NCBI GenBank assembly: GCA_945906795.1
Contig: CAMDRO010000003.1
Coordinates: forward strand, 23,869-87,868
Source: Spirosoma fluviale
GTDB taxonomy: Bacteria > Bacteroidota > Bacteroidia > Cytophagales > Spirosomataceae
Length of the DNA: 64,000 nt
Direction of reading: 5' to 3'
The number at the start of each line of letters is the position of its first letter. Position 1 is the first letter of the stretch. Positions 45,760-55,547 of the stretch are shown one piece after another. The notes below the pieces were generated by a model, which saw nothing but the letters and a program-made list of their open reading frames with translations, was not told where the DNA came from and did not search any database. The position numbers and the translations under genes are program-made.

Positions 45760-45810
45760 CGGATAGGTTTTTTATAAAAGACAAAAGAGGCCAAATTATA
45801 CCCAAAATGT

Positions 45811-47391
45811 TTATTTAATTTGATACACTAGGGTGACGATAGACTGCTTTGGAATTTGAATTTTCTCGGAATTTACTGGTTGGTAGGCCAAATTCAATCT
45901 TTCTGAGGTAACATAGGATTTTACTTTTCCATGCTTTTTGAACTCAGGTAAATTTACCTGAAATTCTTCTCCCTGATTCACTAAGACCAATACGACTTTG
46001 TTTTTATCTCGAAACCCTGAAATTTTGCATTTTTCTTGGTCTATATTCACCTCGATTCTTTTCATGTTGGGCCTAATGAATCTTGAATAATTACCCATAG
46101 CCCAAAGCAATTTTGAATCATATAAATCGGCGTCATATTTATTGGCCTCTTTTTCACCTTTTTGGTCCTTATTGAAAATATAAATCAACCCATCTTTAAA
46201 ATCATTGGCACTGACAGAAAGCCACCAGCTCCATGAGGAGGCATTCGCATGTACCAAATCTGCTTGAATCACATTGGCCACATACATTGCTGTTTTCATT
46301 CCTAAATCCACTCCTCCACCTTTGATCTCTCCTGCATTATCTCCCAAAATACAATATTCAGATTGCCAAAACCCTAGCTTGTATTGCTCGGCTTCCTTAT
46401 GTAAATCTTCGCGTTTTTTGATCAATAAGGATTCAGGTGAGGTGGTAAAATAACTATGGCCACAGACTAATTTCTCCACGGCTTTCAAATCGCCCAAATA
46501 ATGTGGGCTTGTGGGGCTGAAAAAAGTTTCAATCTGATTGTCTTGCTGGACATTTTTCCGATTCGAATTTTTTTGATACAAATAATCAATCTGACCCGCT
46601 TCAGGAATGACAATACTTGTTTTAAGGCCTTTACTTTCAAATTGACCCGCTAATTTTCTAACAGCCCATGCCATATCGGAGTTGTTGACGGGCGTTCCCT
46701 CCTGAGATGCCAAGCCATTTTTTCCGGGTCCCCAGCCCCATTGGGGTTCATTGAATGGGCTTAGGTAATTGAATTTGAAGTGCGCGGCAACTTGATACAG
46801 AAAATCTGTCCATTCGTTTATTTTAGCTGGATTGAAATTCCATTCCCCTAATTGGCCACTGCCCATGGCCAATCCATTTTTGGTCATCTGCACGGGGGAA
46901 GAATTTAAAAACCCTAGCGTATAAGGTACTCCGTATCTTTTTGCGGCTTGTAGAAAAAATTGCTGCCCTTCTTGTTTTTTCCAATCCAACATACCTTCCG
47001 AATAAAAGCTTTCTGTACGCCGCCATTCATTGGTAATTTTGCTTTCAATTCCTTGCTCGGCACTTCCAGCCCCTATATTAAAACGCCACATGGAAAGACC
47101 GATCCCTTTTGGATTCCCTTTCGAATCTAGCTCTTGGCTAAAAAGCCATTCGACGATTTTATTTTTTTTATCTGGGGGGAAATATTTTCCGACCATTGCC
47201 ATGGACCAACAATCTGACGCCCCAAAGCTATGCATGGTCTGAAATTCCTTTTGTGCATCTACCGTGATTTTTTGTGAAAATAATGTCATTGGATTGAAAA
47301 ATAACCACCAGATCAAAAGCCAAAGCTTTCCGTAGGTATGTGTATTTAAATTCTTGTGAGTCTGATTCGGCATTTTTTCTGGTGAGTTCAT
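45811..47391 (-). CDS. Secreted glycoside hydrolase family 30 protein
   Basis: 526 aa. A hydrophobic segment (residues 21-40) ends the leader, and an alternative start is the Met at residue 7 (47373). The TIM-barrel catalytic domain has the acid/base E215 in SPFNEPQW and the nucleophile E345 in WQSEYC. The opening FQTMHSFGASDCWSM is typical of the GH30 endo-beta-1,6-galactanase-like group. A short beta domain closes the protein (KIEVNIDQEK...VTLVYQIK). It is the first gene of the minus-strand unit and diverges from metY. Confidence 0.9.
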   Translation of the reverse strand: MNSPEKMPNQTHKNLNTHTYGKLWLLIWWLFFNPMTLFSQKITVDAQKEFQTMHSFGASDCWSMAMVGKYFPPDKKNKIVEWLFSQELDSKGNPKGIGLSMWRFNIGAGSAEQGIESKITNEWRRTESFYSEGMLDWKKQEGQQFFLQAAKRYGVPYTLGFLNSSPVQMTKNGLAMGSGQLGEWNFNPAKINEWTDFLYQVAAHFKFNYLSPFNEPQWGWGPGKNGLASQEGTPVNNSDMAWAVRKLAGQFESKGLKTSIVIPEAGQIDYLYQKNSNRKNVQQDNQIETFFSPTSPHYLGDLKAVEKLVCGHSYFTTSPESLLIKKREDLHKEAEQYKLGFWQSEYCILGDNAGEIKGGGVDLGMKTAMYVANVIQADLVHANASSWSWWLSVSANDFKDGLIYIFNKDQKGEKEANKYDADLYDSKLLWAMGNYSRFIRPNMKRIEVNIDQEKCKISGFRDKNKVVLVLVNQGEEFQVNLPEFKKHGKVKSYVTSERLNLAYQPVNSEKIQIPKQSIVTLVYQIK

Positions 47392-47476
47392 TTACGCGTA
47401 TTCAAAAACGCATTTAAATTTGGTTTGAAAAATTCATTTTGCCTATAATTTTTATAAATTTAAAAATTCGAAATAA

Positions 47477-48811
<1,335 letters not shown>

Positions 48812-48813
48812 TA

Positions 48814-48848
48814 AAAAATCGGGCTTCAAATTGAGGCCCGATTTTTTT
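48814..48848 (+). terminator. Intrinsic terminator after metY
   Basis: AAAAATCGGGC pairs perfectly with GCCCGATTTTT, with an 11-nt loop and a trailing T run. It starts 3 bp after the metY stop. Confidence 0.9.
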
Positions 48849-48878
48849 ATTTTTTGAGTTTATTGCTTTTAAAAACCT

Positions 48879-49706
48879 ATGATGAAAAAACTTATTCTAC
48901 TCTTTTGCCTCGTTTTGGTCCAATTTTCATTTGTGCCCCCAAATGTCACTTGGGTAGCCATCGGAGATTCCATTACCTATTTAAACGATCATCCTAATGA
49001 GACTGGTAACCGAATTACGAAAGGCTACATGACAAGATTTAATGAAAAAATGCCTCATGTTAATTTTGTGAATCAAGGGCATAATGGTTGGACCGCCATT
49101 AAAATTGCCACCGAAATTGAAAGTTTAGGCATTCAAAAGGCGGATGTTTATTCCATTTTTTTAGGGACAAATGATTGGTGGGGATCGAAGCCCTTGGGCG
49201 AGTTTGCTGATTATGAAAATAACACAGGAAATGGGACGGTACATGGTTCATTTAGAATCATAGTCAATAAACTAAAGTCTTTAAATGCAAATGCTAAAAT
49301 TATTTTTATTACGCCGATGCAGCGGGTAGATTTTGTCTCCATCAATAATTTCAAAAACAATGCCTATGGATCCTATCGTGATAAAAAGGGTCAAAATTTA
49401 GAAAGTTTTGCGAATGCTGTTAAGGATATAGCTCAATTTGAACACATGCCTGTGGTCGATTTATATCATGCCAAAAAGATGGATCATGCGCGTTTGGTTA
49501 AATTTAAGCGATTAAAAGATCCACTAACCAGCGAGTACAAAAACTTTAAATATCCGGAATTTATTGACGTTCAGTTTAATCCCGAAACCGACGAATATCC
49601 ATATCCGGTCGAGGCTTCCGATGTGACTTTTGATGGTTTACATCCATCCGATAAAGGATATAAAATGATTACGGATTTACTGTTAAAAGAGTTTTCGAAA
49701 TTGTAA
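48879..49706 (+). CDS. Secreted SGNH/GDSL hydrolase
   Basis: 275 aa with a signal peptide (MMKKLILLFCLVLVQFSFV). Catalytic block I is AIGDSI with nucleophile S31. Block III is LGTNDWW with Gly/Asn oxyanion residues, and block V is D252-G-L-H255. These define an SGNH esterase, which in polysaccharide-utilisation loci often removes acetyl groups. The start may be the second ATG at 48882. It is followed by a 59-bp gap before the cytochrome protein. Confidence 0.88.
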   Translation: MMKKLILLFCLVLVQFSFVPPNVTWVAIGDSITYLNDHPNETGNRITKGYMTRFNEKMPHVNFVNQGHNGWTAIKIATEIESLGIQKADVYSIFLGTNDWWGSKPLGEFADYENNTGNGTVHGSFRIIVNKLKSLNANAKIIFITPMQRVDFVSINNFKNNAYGSYRDKKGQNLESFANAVKDIAQFEHMPVVDLYHAKKMDHARLVKFKRLKDPLTSEYKNFKYPEFIDVQFNPETDEYPYPVEASDVTFDGLHPSDKGYKMITDLLLKEFSKL

Positions 49707-49765
49707 ATTTATTTTAATAAGGTATGTTTTTATATTCTTGACCAGATAAAAAAATCTTGTTTACC

Positions 49766-52486
49766 ATGTTAAACCAAAATAAGGCTATCTTTTGCTTTTT
49801 GTGCTTGATTTGTGTGTGTGCTTGTTCGCCCATTCAGCAAAAAAATACAGAAGTAAAAAGTCATTTTATCCTCTCAGATCGGGATTTACCTGGGTATGAA
49901 AAGGATTTGGATCACAAGGGATTAATGTTGGCGATTGATGATCATTTTGATGAGTCAATGACTCGTGGGGAAGTTATTTACAAAAATAATTGTTTAAGTT
50001 GCCACGGAACGCCCTTTGAACCTGGCACCATTCCTTCGGCGAGGAAATTTTGGGTTGAGCCATTTAAATGGGGCCATGATTCCTATGCTTTATATCAAAC
50101 CATGACAAAAGGGTTTGGGTCCATGCCTCCCCAAATGCATTTAACTCCTGTCGAAAAATACGATGTCATTCATTACATCCAGCAAAATTTTATCTCAAAA
50201 AATTCGTCTGTTTCACTAGCGAAATGGGATGAGAAATATTTGAGTAGTTTGCCAAAAGGGGAGTCAAAAGGACCATTGCCTAAAGCCTATAAGCCATGGG
50301 CCGAAATGGATTATGGCAATTTTTTAATCAATACGTATGAGTTGGCGGGTTTAGGAGCCGCACCTAGGCAAAGATCGGGAGGTTCAGTTTCACCACTTCC
50401 GGATGAAAATTTTGGCAATGCAAACTTTGCCTATAAGGGGATTGCGATACGTTTGGATCCTGGCAAAGGGGGTGTAGCCGCCGGAAAAGCTTGGATGATG
50501 TTTGATCATGATGTGCTGAGAGTCGCAGGTGCTTGGACGGGAGAGGGATTCATCGATTGGGAGGCCATTTTATTTAATGGCAAGCATAATATTTCACCCA
50601 GGACGGTGGGTGATCTTCATTTTTCTAATCCGGTGGGACCCGGTTGGGCTAACCCGCTCACAGGTTTATTTGAGGATCTTCGCTTTATGGCTCGAGATAA
50701 AAGGCGGTTTGGACCATTGCCTCGAGAATGGGCACATTATAAGGGAATATATCAATATGGGGATCAGGAAGTAATTCGGTATACGGTCGGTAATTCCAAT
50801 GTATTGGAGATGTTTGGCATGGAAATGATGCAGAATACCACCGTATTTACTCGAACCCTAAACATAACGAAGTCGACTAATCCTTTAAAGATGCGCGTGG
50901 CTCCCAAAGGAATTTCGGTTGCCATAAAAGGTAATGGGGCCATTTTAGCCGAAGAGGATGGTTTTGTTGTGATGAAAGTACCTGCTCAGGTAGACGTAAA
51001 AGTTAAACTATTTATGGCAAAGGCCTCGGTTGAAGACCTGATGGCTTGGGCTCAAACAAGCCAAGAACCCATTTCATTAGCAATTTTAACTCGCGGAGGT
51101 GTGACTCGATATCCAGAAAAAATCACCATAGATATTATTGCCGGAACTGATGAGGGGGCATTCCAAGTTGATATATTGAACCCGCCTTTTAATCCCATTT
51201 GGCGCAACCAATTAAGATTAAGTGGCATTGATTTCTTTCAAGATAAAAATAAAGGAGTTGTTTGTTCGAGTGATGGTGACATTTGGAAGGTGGAAGGTTT
51301 TACCAATAACACGGGTAAACTCGTCTGGCAACGGATTGCTTCAGGGTTATTTCAACCTTTGGGGATTAAAGTCATTGACGAAGTGATTTATGTGACTTGC
51401 CGGGACCAATTAGTTAGGTTACGAGATTATAATGGCGATGGGGAAACTGATTTTTATGAGAGTTTTAACAGTGATCATCAGGTGACAGACCATTTTCATG
51501 AATTTGCGATGGGTCTGCAGGCAGATAAAGAGGGGAACTTCTATTATGCAAAAAGCGCCCGACATGCAAGGGAGGCATTAGTACCCCAACATGGGACTTT
51601 GATTAAAGTGAGCAAAGATGGATTACAAACGGAGATTATAGCTACGGGTTTTAGGGCGGCCAACGGGGTTTGTATAAATCCAGATGGAAGTTTTATTGTC
51701 ACAGACCAAGAGGGACATTGGAATCCGATGAACCGTATCAATTGGGTCAATAAAGGTGGATTTTATGGAAATATGTTCAGCTATCATAGTCATCCAGATA
51801 GTTCAAATGCAAGTATGGAGCAGCCGCTCGTTTGGGTGGATCGGGAATTGGATCAATCACCTTCCGAATTATTGTGGGTCGATAGCCCAGCTTGGGGACC
51901 TTTACATGGTAAGCTCTTAAATTTTTCTTATGGGTATGGGAAGGTTTTTTTAGTTCCACATGAGAAAGTAAATGGCCAGTTGCAAGGCGGGATGGTCGAA
52001 TTGCCCATGCCAAGATTTTCAACTGGAGTTATGCGGGGAAGATTTAATTCGCAAGATGGCCAATTGTACCTCTGTGGTTTATCGGCCTGGGGCTCAACAC
52101 AATCTCAATTGGGAGCATTGTATCGGATAAAATCGACCAATAAATCACTGAATGTGCCTTTGGAAATTCATGCGACGAACAAAGGGATTCAATTGGTTTT
52201 TGCAAGTCCATTAAATGCTACGAGTGTTTCTAATCTGACTAATTATCACATCAAAATTTGGGATCTTTTAAGGTCAAGAAAATATGGATCCAAACATTAC
52301 AATGAAAAAACTATCCAGGTGGAAAAAGCAGCATTAGGGCCTGATATGAAATCGATATTTTTGACTATTCCTGAGATTAAGCCAACTTGGGGGATGGAAA
52401 TAAAATACAATCTTATGGGCCAAAATGGTAAATCGATCGATGGGTTTGTTCAAAATACGATACATCAGTTGGCGAATACGAAGTAA
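49766..52486 (+). CDS. Lipoprotein with cytochrome c, DUF6797-like and beta-propeller domains
   Basis: 906 aa from ATG 49766. The Cys-rich lipoprotein leader MLNQNKAIFCFLCLICVCAC has C20 as lipid site. A cytochrome c domain follows with C76-L-S-C79-H80 and a Met ligand in FGSMPPQMHL. A long middle section (about 170-480) is of the DUF6797 type. An NHL/SGL-like propeller follows (about 500-780; LVRLRDYNGDGETDFYE, FRAANGVCINPDGSFIVTDQEG), then a C-terminal Ig-like region. The haem domain is N-terminal, unlike the two related proteins at 2575-8192, so this is a third architecture of the same PVC-type group. It could be an anchored sugar oxidase with its own haem relay, but the substrate is unknown. 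Confidence 0.78.
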   Translation: MLNQNKAIFCFLCLICVCACSPIQQKNTEVKSHFILSDRDLPGYEKDLDHKGLMLAIDDHFDESMTRGEVIYKNNCLSCHGTPFEPGTIPSARKFWVEPFKWGHDSYALYQTMTKGFGSMPPQMHLTPVEKYDVIHYIQQNFISKNSSVSLAKWDEKYLSSLPKGESKGPLPKAYKPWAEMDYGNFLINTYELAGLGAAPRQRSGGSVSPLPDENFGNANFAYKGIAIRLDPGKGGVAAGKAWMMFDHDVLRVAGAWTGEGFIDWEAILFNGKHNISPRTVGDLHFSNPVGPGWANPLTGLFEDLRFMARDKRRFGPLPREWAHYKGIYQYGDQEVIRYTVGNSNVLEMFGMEMMQNTTVFTRTLNITKSTNPLKMRVAPKGISVAIKGNGAILAEEDGFVVMKVPAQVDVKVKLFMAKASVEDLMAWAQTSQEPISLAILTRGGVTRYPEKITIDIIAGTDEGAFQVDILNPPFNPIWRNQLRLSGIDFFQDKNKGVVCSSDGDIWKVEGFTNNTGKLVWQRIASGLFQPLGIKVIDEVIYVTCRDQLVRLRDYNGDGETDFYESFNSDHQVTDHFHEFAMGLQADKEGNFYYAKSARHAREALVPQHGTLIKVSKDGLQTEIIATGFRAANGVCINPDGSFIVTDQEGHWNPMNRINWVNKGGFYGNMFSYHSHPDSSNASMEQPLVWVDRELDQSPSELLWVDSPAWGPLHGKLLNFSYGYGKVFLVPHEKVNGQLQGGMVELPMPRFSTGVMRGRFNSQDGQLYLCGLSAWGSTQSQLGALYRIKSTNKSLNVPLEIHATNKGIQLVFASPLNATSVSNLTNYHIKIWDLLRSRKYGSKHYNEKTIQVEKAALGPDMKSIFLTIPEIKPTWGMEIKYNLMGQNGKSIDGFVQNTIHQLANTK

Positions 52487-52546
52487 TACCTGAAAAGATA
52501 TTTTCACTAAATTTTGTTGAATAAAAATTATAAAAACCAAATACCT

Positions 52547-53446
52547 ATGAAACGTACACGCTCTTTTTTAACCTTAATTTTTTCCATAATGACCTTGTCT
52601 TTATTAGCCCAAGGACCTAAAGTTTTAGTGGTCACAGCGCACCCTGATGATGAAACAGGATTTTCAGTGACCATGTTTAAAATTACCCATGAAATGAAGG
52701 GGACTGTGGACATGGCAGTCATGACCGACGGAGGTGGAGGCTTTGCCGATTCTCAACTAGGCGCCCTTTACTACGGCCTAAACCTGACGGATTCCATTGT
52801 GGCTCGCACACATTTGCCGATGCTGAGAAAGCAAGAGATTTTGAATGCCGGTAAAATCATGGGGGTTCGCAATATCTATTTTATGGAGCAGCCAGACGAT
52901 TGGTACACGACAGATGTTAAGCCCTATATCTCTGGTAAAAATTGGGATATCTCCTATGTCGAAAGAAGAATGGATCGCTTGTTGGCCGACCGTGACTATG
53001 ATTTCGTTATCACGATGCTCCCACATGCGGGTCAACATGGGCATCATAAAACATCTGTCTTAATGGCCTTAAGAGCGATTCAAAGGTTTAAAGGTCCTCA
53101 TAAGCCCATTGTCATTGCTGGTTCTCCCATGAATGTCACGAGCAAACCTATGGAATTTAGTATGTTAGAAGGGTTTCCTGAGACCAAAATAAAAGCAGAT
53201 GCGCCCACTTTTACCTTGAATCGTGCATTTCGTTTTAAGGAAAATGATAAGGTGAGTTATAAAATCGTGGCAGATTGGGTCATTTCTGAATATAAATCTC
53301 AGGGAGCGATTCAGGAAAATGGGATACATAAAACCGATATGGAAGTGTATCGTTATTATGACCTAAATGATGCAAAAGGCGTTGCTAAAGTTCAAAAACT
53401 TTTTGACGATTTGGCGAAGATTGGTTTTGCAGCTCCAGCTAAATAA
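52547..53446 (+). CDS. Secreted PIG-L (LmbE) family deacetylase
   Basis: 299 aa from ATG 52547, which gives a signal peptide; the upstream in-frame TTG is rejected. The zinc-binding motif AHPDDE (31-36) and the later HAGQHGHHKTS segment, which contributes a His ligand, mark the PIG-L family of N-acetylglucosamine deacetylases. The signal peptide puts it outside the cytoplasm, so a surface or polysaccharide substrate is likely rather than a GlcNAc-PI or mycothiol-type one. It is 60 bp downstream of the cytochrome lipoprotein and probably co-transcribed. Confidence 0.88.
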   Translation: MKRTRSFLTLIFSIMTLSLLAQGPKVLVVTAHPDDETGFSVTMFKITHEMKGTVDMAVMTDGGGGFADSQLGALYYGLNLTDSIVARTHLPMLRKQEILNAGKIMGVRNIYFMEQPDDWYTTDVKPYISGKNWDISYVERRMDRLLADRDYDFVITMLPHAGQHGHHKTSVLMALRAIQRFKGPHKPIVIAGSPMNVTSKPMEFSMLEGFPETKIKADAPTFTLNRAFRFKENDKVSYKIVADWVISEYKSQGAIQENGIHKTDMEVYRYYDLNDAKGVAKVQKLFDDLAKIGFAAPAK

Positions 53447-53459
53447 TTTGATAATTATG

Positions 53460-53488
53460 GGTGTCAATGATAAAAATAAGTTGGCACC
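53460..53488. terminator. Weak hairpin between convergent genes
   Basis: GGTGTCAA and TTGGCACC form an 8-bp stem with one G-T pair and a 13-nt loop. There is no strong T run on either side. It is the only plausible stop signal in the 78-bp gap between the deacetylase and the MBL gene. Confidence 0.35.
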
Positions 53489-53524
53489 ATATTTCGGAAC
53501 GCTGAAATAATAAAACCCCAATAA

Positions 53525-54409
53525 CTAATAAACATCAAGGTCATTCCCATTGACCACCGCTCCTTTGTAATTTTCTTGTACCTCTTTTAGCAAGTTTTCT
53601 GGGCTAGTTCCGAAAAATAATTGATGCGTTAGAACCAGTAATTTGGGTTTGACCGTATTTGCTAATTTGGCCAATTGGGCCGATGAAGTATGGAAAGTGC
53701 TGTGGTAATTTTTCCAGCGCTGCTCTCTTTTTTCTAAACCTGTCACGGAGAATACTTCATGAACCAAAATGTCACAATCTTGGGCATTTTCAATCAATGA
53801 TTCACTATAAGTACAATCCCCTGAAACCACAATGACCTTATCCGCTGTTTCAAATCTATATCCATACGCATTTTTCCAAGCCCCATGATTTACCTTGAAA
53901 GCGATGATTTTGATTAAGGAATCTTGAAAAATCACGCCAGGCTTTATTTCATGTGTGTTAACCTTGTATCCATTGGCATCTCCAAATTCCAATCCATGAA
54001 TTCGGATGTCCATATCCTCTTTAAAAGCCTTCATTGAATGGTTTACCATGTTTTTCATGCCTTTGGGTCCATATATTTCCAAGGGTGCATTTCGATCTAA
54101 AACCGCTGGGGTAAAGATGAAATCCGTTAGGCCAGCCGTATGATCCGAATGCAAATGCGTGATAAAAAGACGTTTTAATTGGTGCGCGTCCAAACCATTC
54201 ACTCCTTTAGCAAAAGCTGAATTGGCTCTTCTGACTACCCCTGGTCCGGCATCTACTACATAACTTTGTCCATTGACGACGATGGCTAAAGCAGGCCCAG
54301 ACCGATCAGGATTTGCAAAGGGTGTTCCTGTTCCCAGTAAAACCAATTTTGTTTGGGCTAAGGCAAAATGAGCCATCAATAAGAACAAGATGCTTGCTTT
54401 AAACTTCAT
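53525..54409 (-). CDS. Secreted MBL-fold metallo-hydrolase, RNase Z/arylsulfatase-like
   Basis: 294 aa with signal peptide MKFKASILFLLMAHFALAQ. The metallo-beta-lactamase fold shows LLGTGTPFANP, VVDAGPG and the metal motif H85-L-H-S-D-H90. Later ligands lie in VVSGDCTYS (Asp) and VLTHQLF (His). The GTGTP opening is shared by RNase Z-like and secreted hydrolase members. Export argues against a tRNA role and for hydrolysis of an ester, lactone or sulfate. It is monocistronic and convergent with the deacetylase gene. Confidence 0.85.
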   Translation of the reverse strand: MKFKASILFLLMAHFALAQTKLVLLGTGTPFANPDRSGPALAIVVNGQSYVVDAGPGVVRRANSAFAKGVNGLDAHQLKRLFITHLHSDHTAGLTDFIFTPAVLDRNAPLEIYGPKGMKNMVNHSMKAFKEDMDIRIHGLEFGDANGYKVNTHEIKPGVIFQDSLIKIIAFKVNHGAWKNAYGYRFETADKVIVVSGDCTYSESLIENAQDCDILVHEVFSVTGLEKREQRWKNYHSTFHTSSAQLAKLANTVKPKLLVLTHQLFFGTSPENLLKEVQENYKGAVVNGNDLDVY

Positions 54410-54600
54410 GTGGGTTCACGTTTTTGATGTTTAATGAATCAAAAGTATTAAAATCCAGAAATAATCAAGCATTTTAAAAGTTTATACAATATTTAAAATG
54501 AGGAGTATTTTTTAAATAAATTATTTGCTAATTTTAAAGAATAAGTTTTGGCTTATACAAAAATACTTATCATTGTCAACCATTTTTAAAAAAATATACC

Positions 54601-54792
54601 ATGGCTACGTACGAATGTAAATCTTGTGGAATGGCAGTAAATGCCTCATGTGCAAAATGCGATCAACCTTTAGAAAATGATATGTTGACTTTACCTGATG
54701 GAAACCAAGTTCAAATTTCTATTTGTCGCTCATGTGAAGGTAAAATCAAATCACCTCAATGCTGTGGAGCTGATATGAGTTGCACGATGTAA
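54601..54792 (+). CDS. 63-aa cysteine-rich zinc-ribbon protein
   Basis: Nine cysteines are arranged as C6-x2-C9, C17-x2-C20, C-x2-C near residue 45 and a C-C-x5-C at the C-terminus. That suggests two or more zinc-binding knuckles. No signal peptide is present, so it acts in the cytoplasm. The gene sits in a 190-bp upstream gap with a short inverted repeat (AATAAG...CTTAT) near 54539. Small proteins of this type recur in Bacteroidota; the function is not known to me. Confidence 0.75.
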   Translation: MATYECKSCGMAVNASCAKCDQPLENDMLTLPDGNQVQISICRSCEGKIKSPQCCGADMSCTM

Positions 54793-54888
54793 TGTACTAA
54801 AACTAATTAATTGCTAACTCTGATTCATGCGAATTTTTCATTTTCCTGATTTCAGAATCCCAATTATATATATTTGAAAAAAAACTGG

Positions 54889-55185
54889 ATGTTAACAAAG
54901 GACAACATATTAATTGCGTTAAGAACGAATAAGCAAAAGCTTAGGAAATTCGGTATTCGTGATGTTGGCTTATTTGGTTCGCATATCAATAATGAGCAAT
55001 CTAGCGAAAGTGACATTGATTTATTGATTGATTTTGAGCCTGAAAAGGAAAACTTTGACAACTTTATGGCAGTTTATGATTTATTTGAGCACATTTTCAA
55101 AAATGAAAAAATTGAGGTTGTTACCAAAAATGGCTTAAGCCCATATATTGGACCTAAAATTTTAGATGAAGTGCAATATGTCTAA
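54889..55185 (+). CDS. MNT-type nucleotidyltransferase (antitoxin of HEPN/MNT pair)
   Basis: 98 aa from ATG 54889; an upstream in-frame TTG at 54874 is possible. The minimal nucleotidyltransferase core has G30-S31 in GLFGSHI followed by D42-I-D44 in SDIDLLI, the GS-x10-DxD pattern. The C-terminal VVTKNGLSPYIGPKILDEV is typical of MNT antitoxins, which can AMPylate the partner HEPN toxin. The toxin gene overlaps it by 8 bp. Confidence 0.88.
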   Translation: MLTKDNILIALRTNKQKLRKFGIRDVGLFGSHINNEQSSESDIDLLIDFEPEKENFDNFMAVYDLFEHIFKNEKIEVVTKNGLSPYIGPKILDEVQYV

Positions 55186-55516
55186 GGACTCAAAAGAATA
55201 TCTTAGGCATATTCAAGACGAATGTTCATACCTGATAAAAGTTAGCGAAAATTTGTTGTTTGATGATTTCATAAAAGACGAAACATTGAAACGCGCTGTA
55301 GTTAGAAGTTTAGAGATTATAGGAGAAGCTACCAAAAAAATACCAGCAGATATAAAAGTGAAATGGAACTCTATTCAATGGAAAAACATTGCTGGAATGC
55401 GCGATAGGTTGATTCATGATTATATTGGAGTGAATTATAAAATTGTTTGGGACGTTATGAAAAATAAAATCCCAGATATGAACCAACAAATTTCTAGTTT
55501 TTTATCCCAACCATAA
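55178..55516 (+). CDS. HEPN-domain ribonuclease toxin (DUF86)
   Basis: 112 aa from ATG 55178, overlapping the MNT gene by 8 bp. The all-helical HEPN fold ends with R75-D-R-L-I-H80-D-Y82, an exact R-x4-H-x-Y motif, the catalytic site of HEPN RNases. SLEIIGEATKKIP is the conserved DUF86 helix. Together with MNT it forms a toxin-antitoxin or abortive-infection module in antitoxin-first order. Confidence 0.9.
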   Translation: MSKDSKEYLRHIQDECSYLIKVSENLLFDDFIKDETLKRAVVRSLEIIGEATKKIPADIKVKWNSIQWKNIAGMRDRLIHDYIGVNYKIVWDVMKNKIPDMNQQISSFLSQP

Positions 55517-55547
55517 TTTTTTAATCAAAATCAAATTTGTCTAAAAC

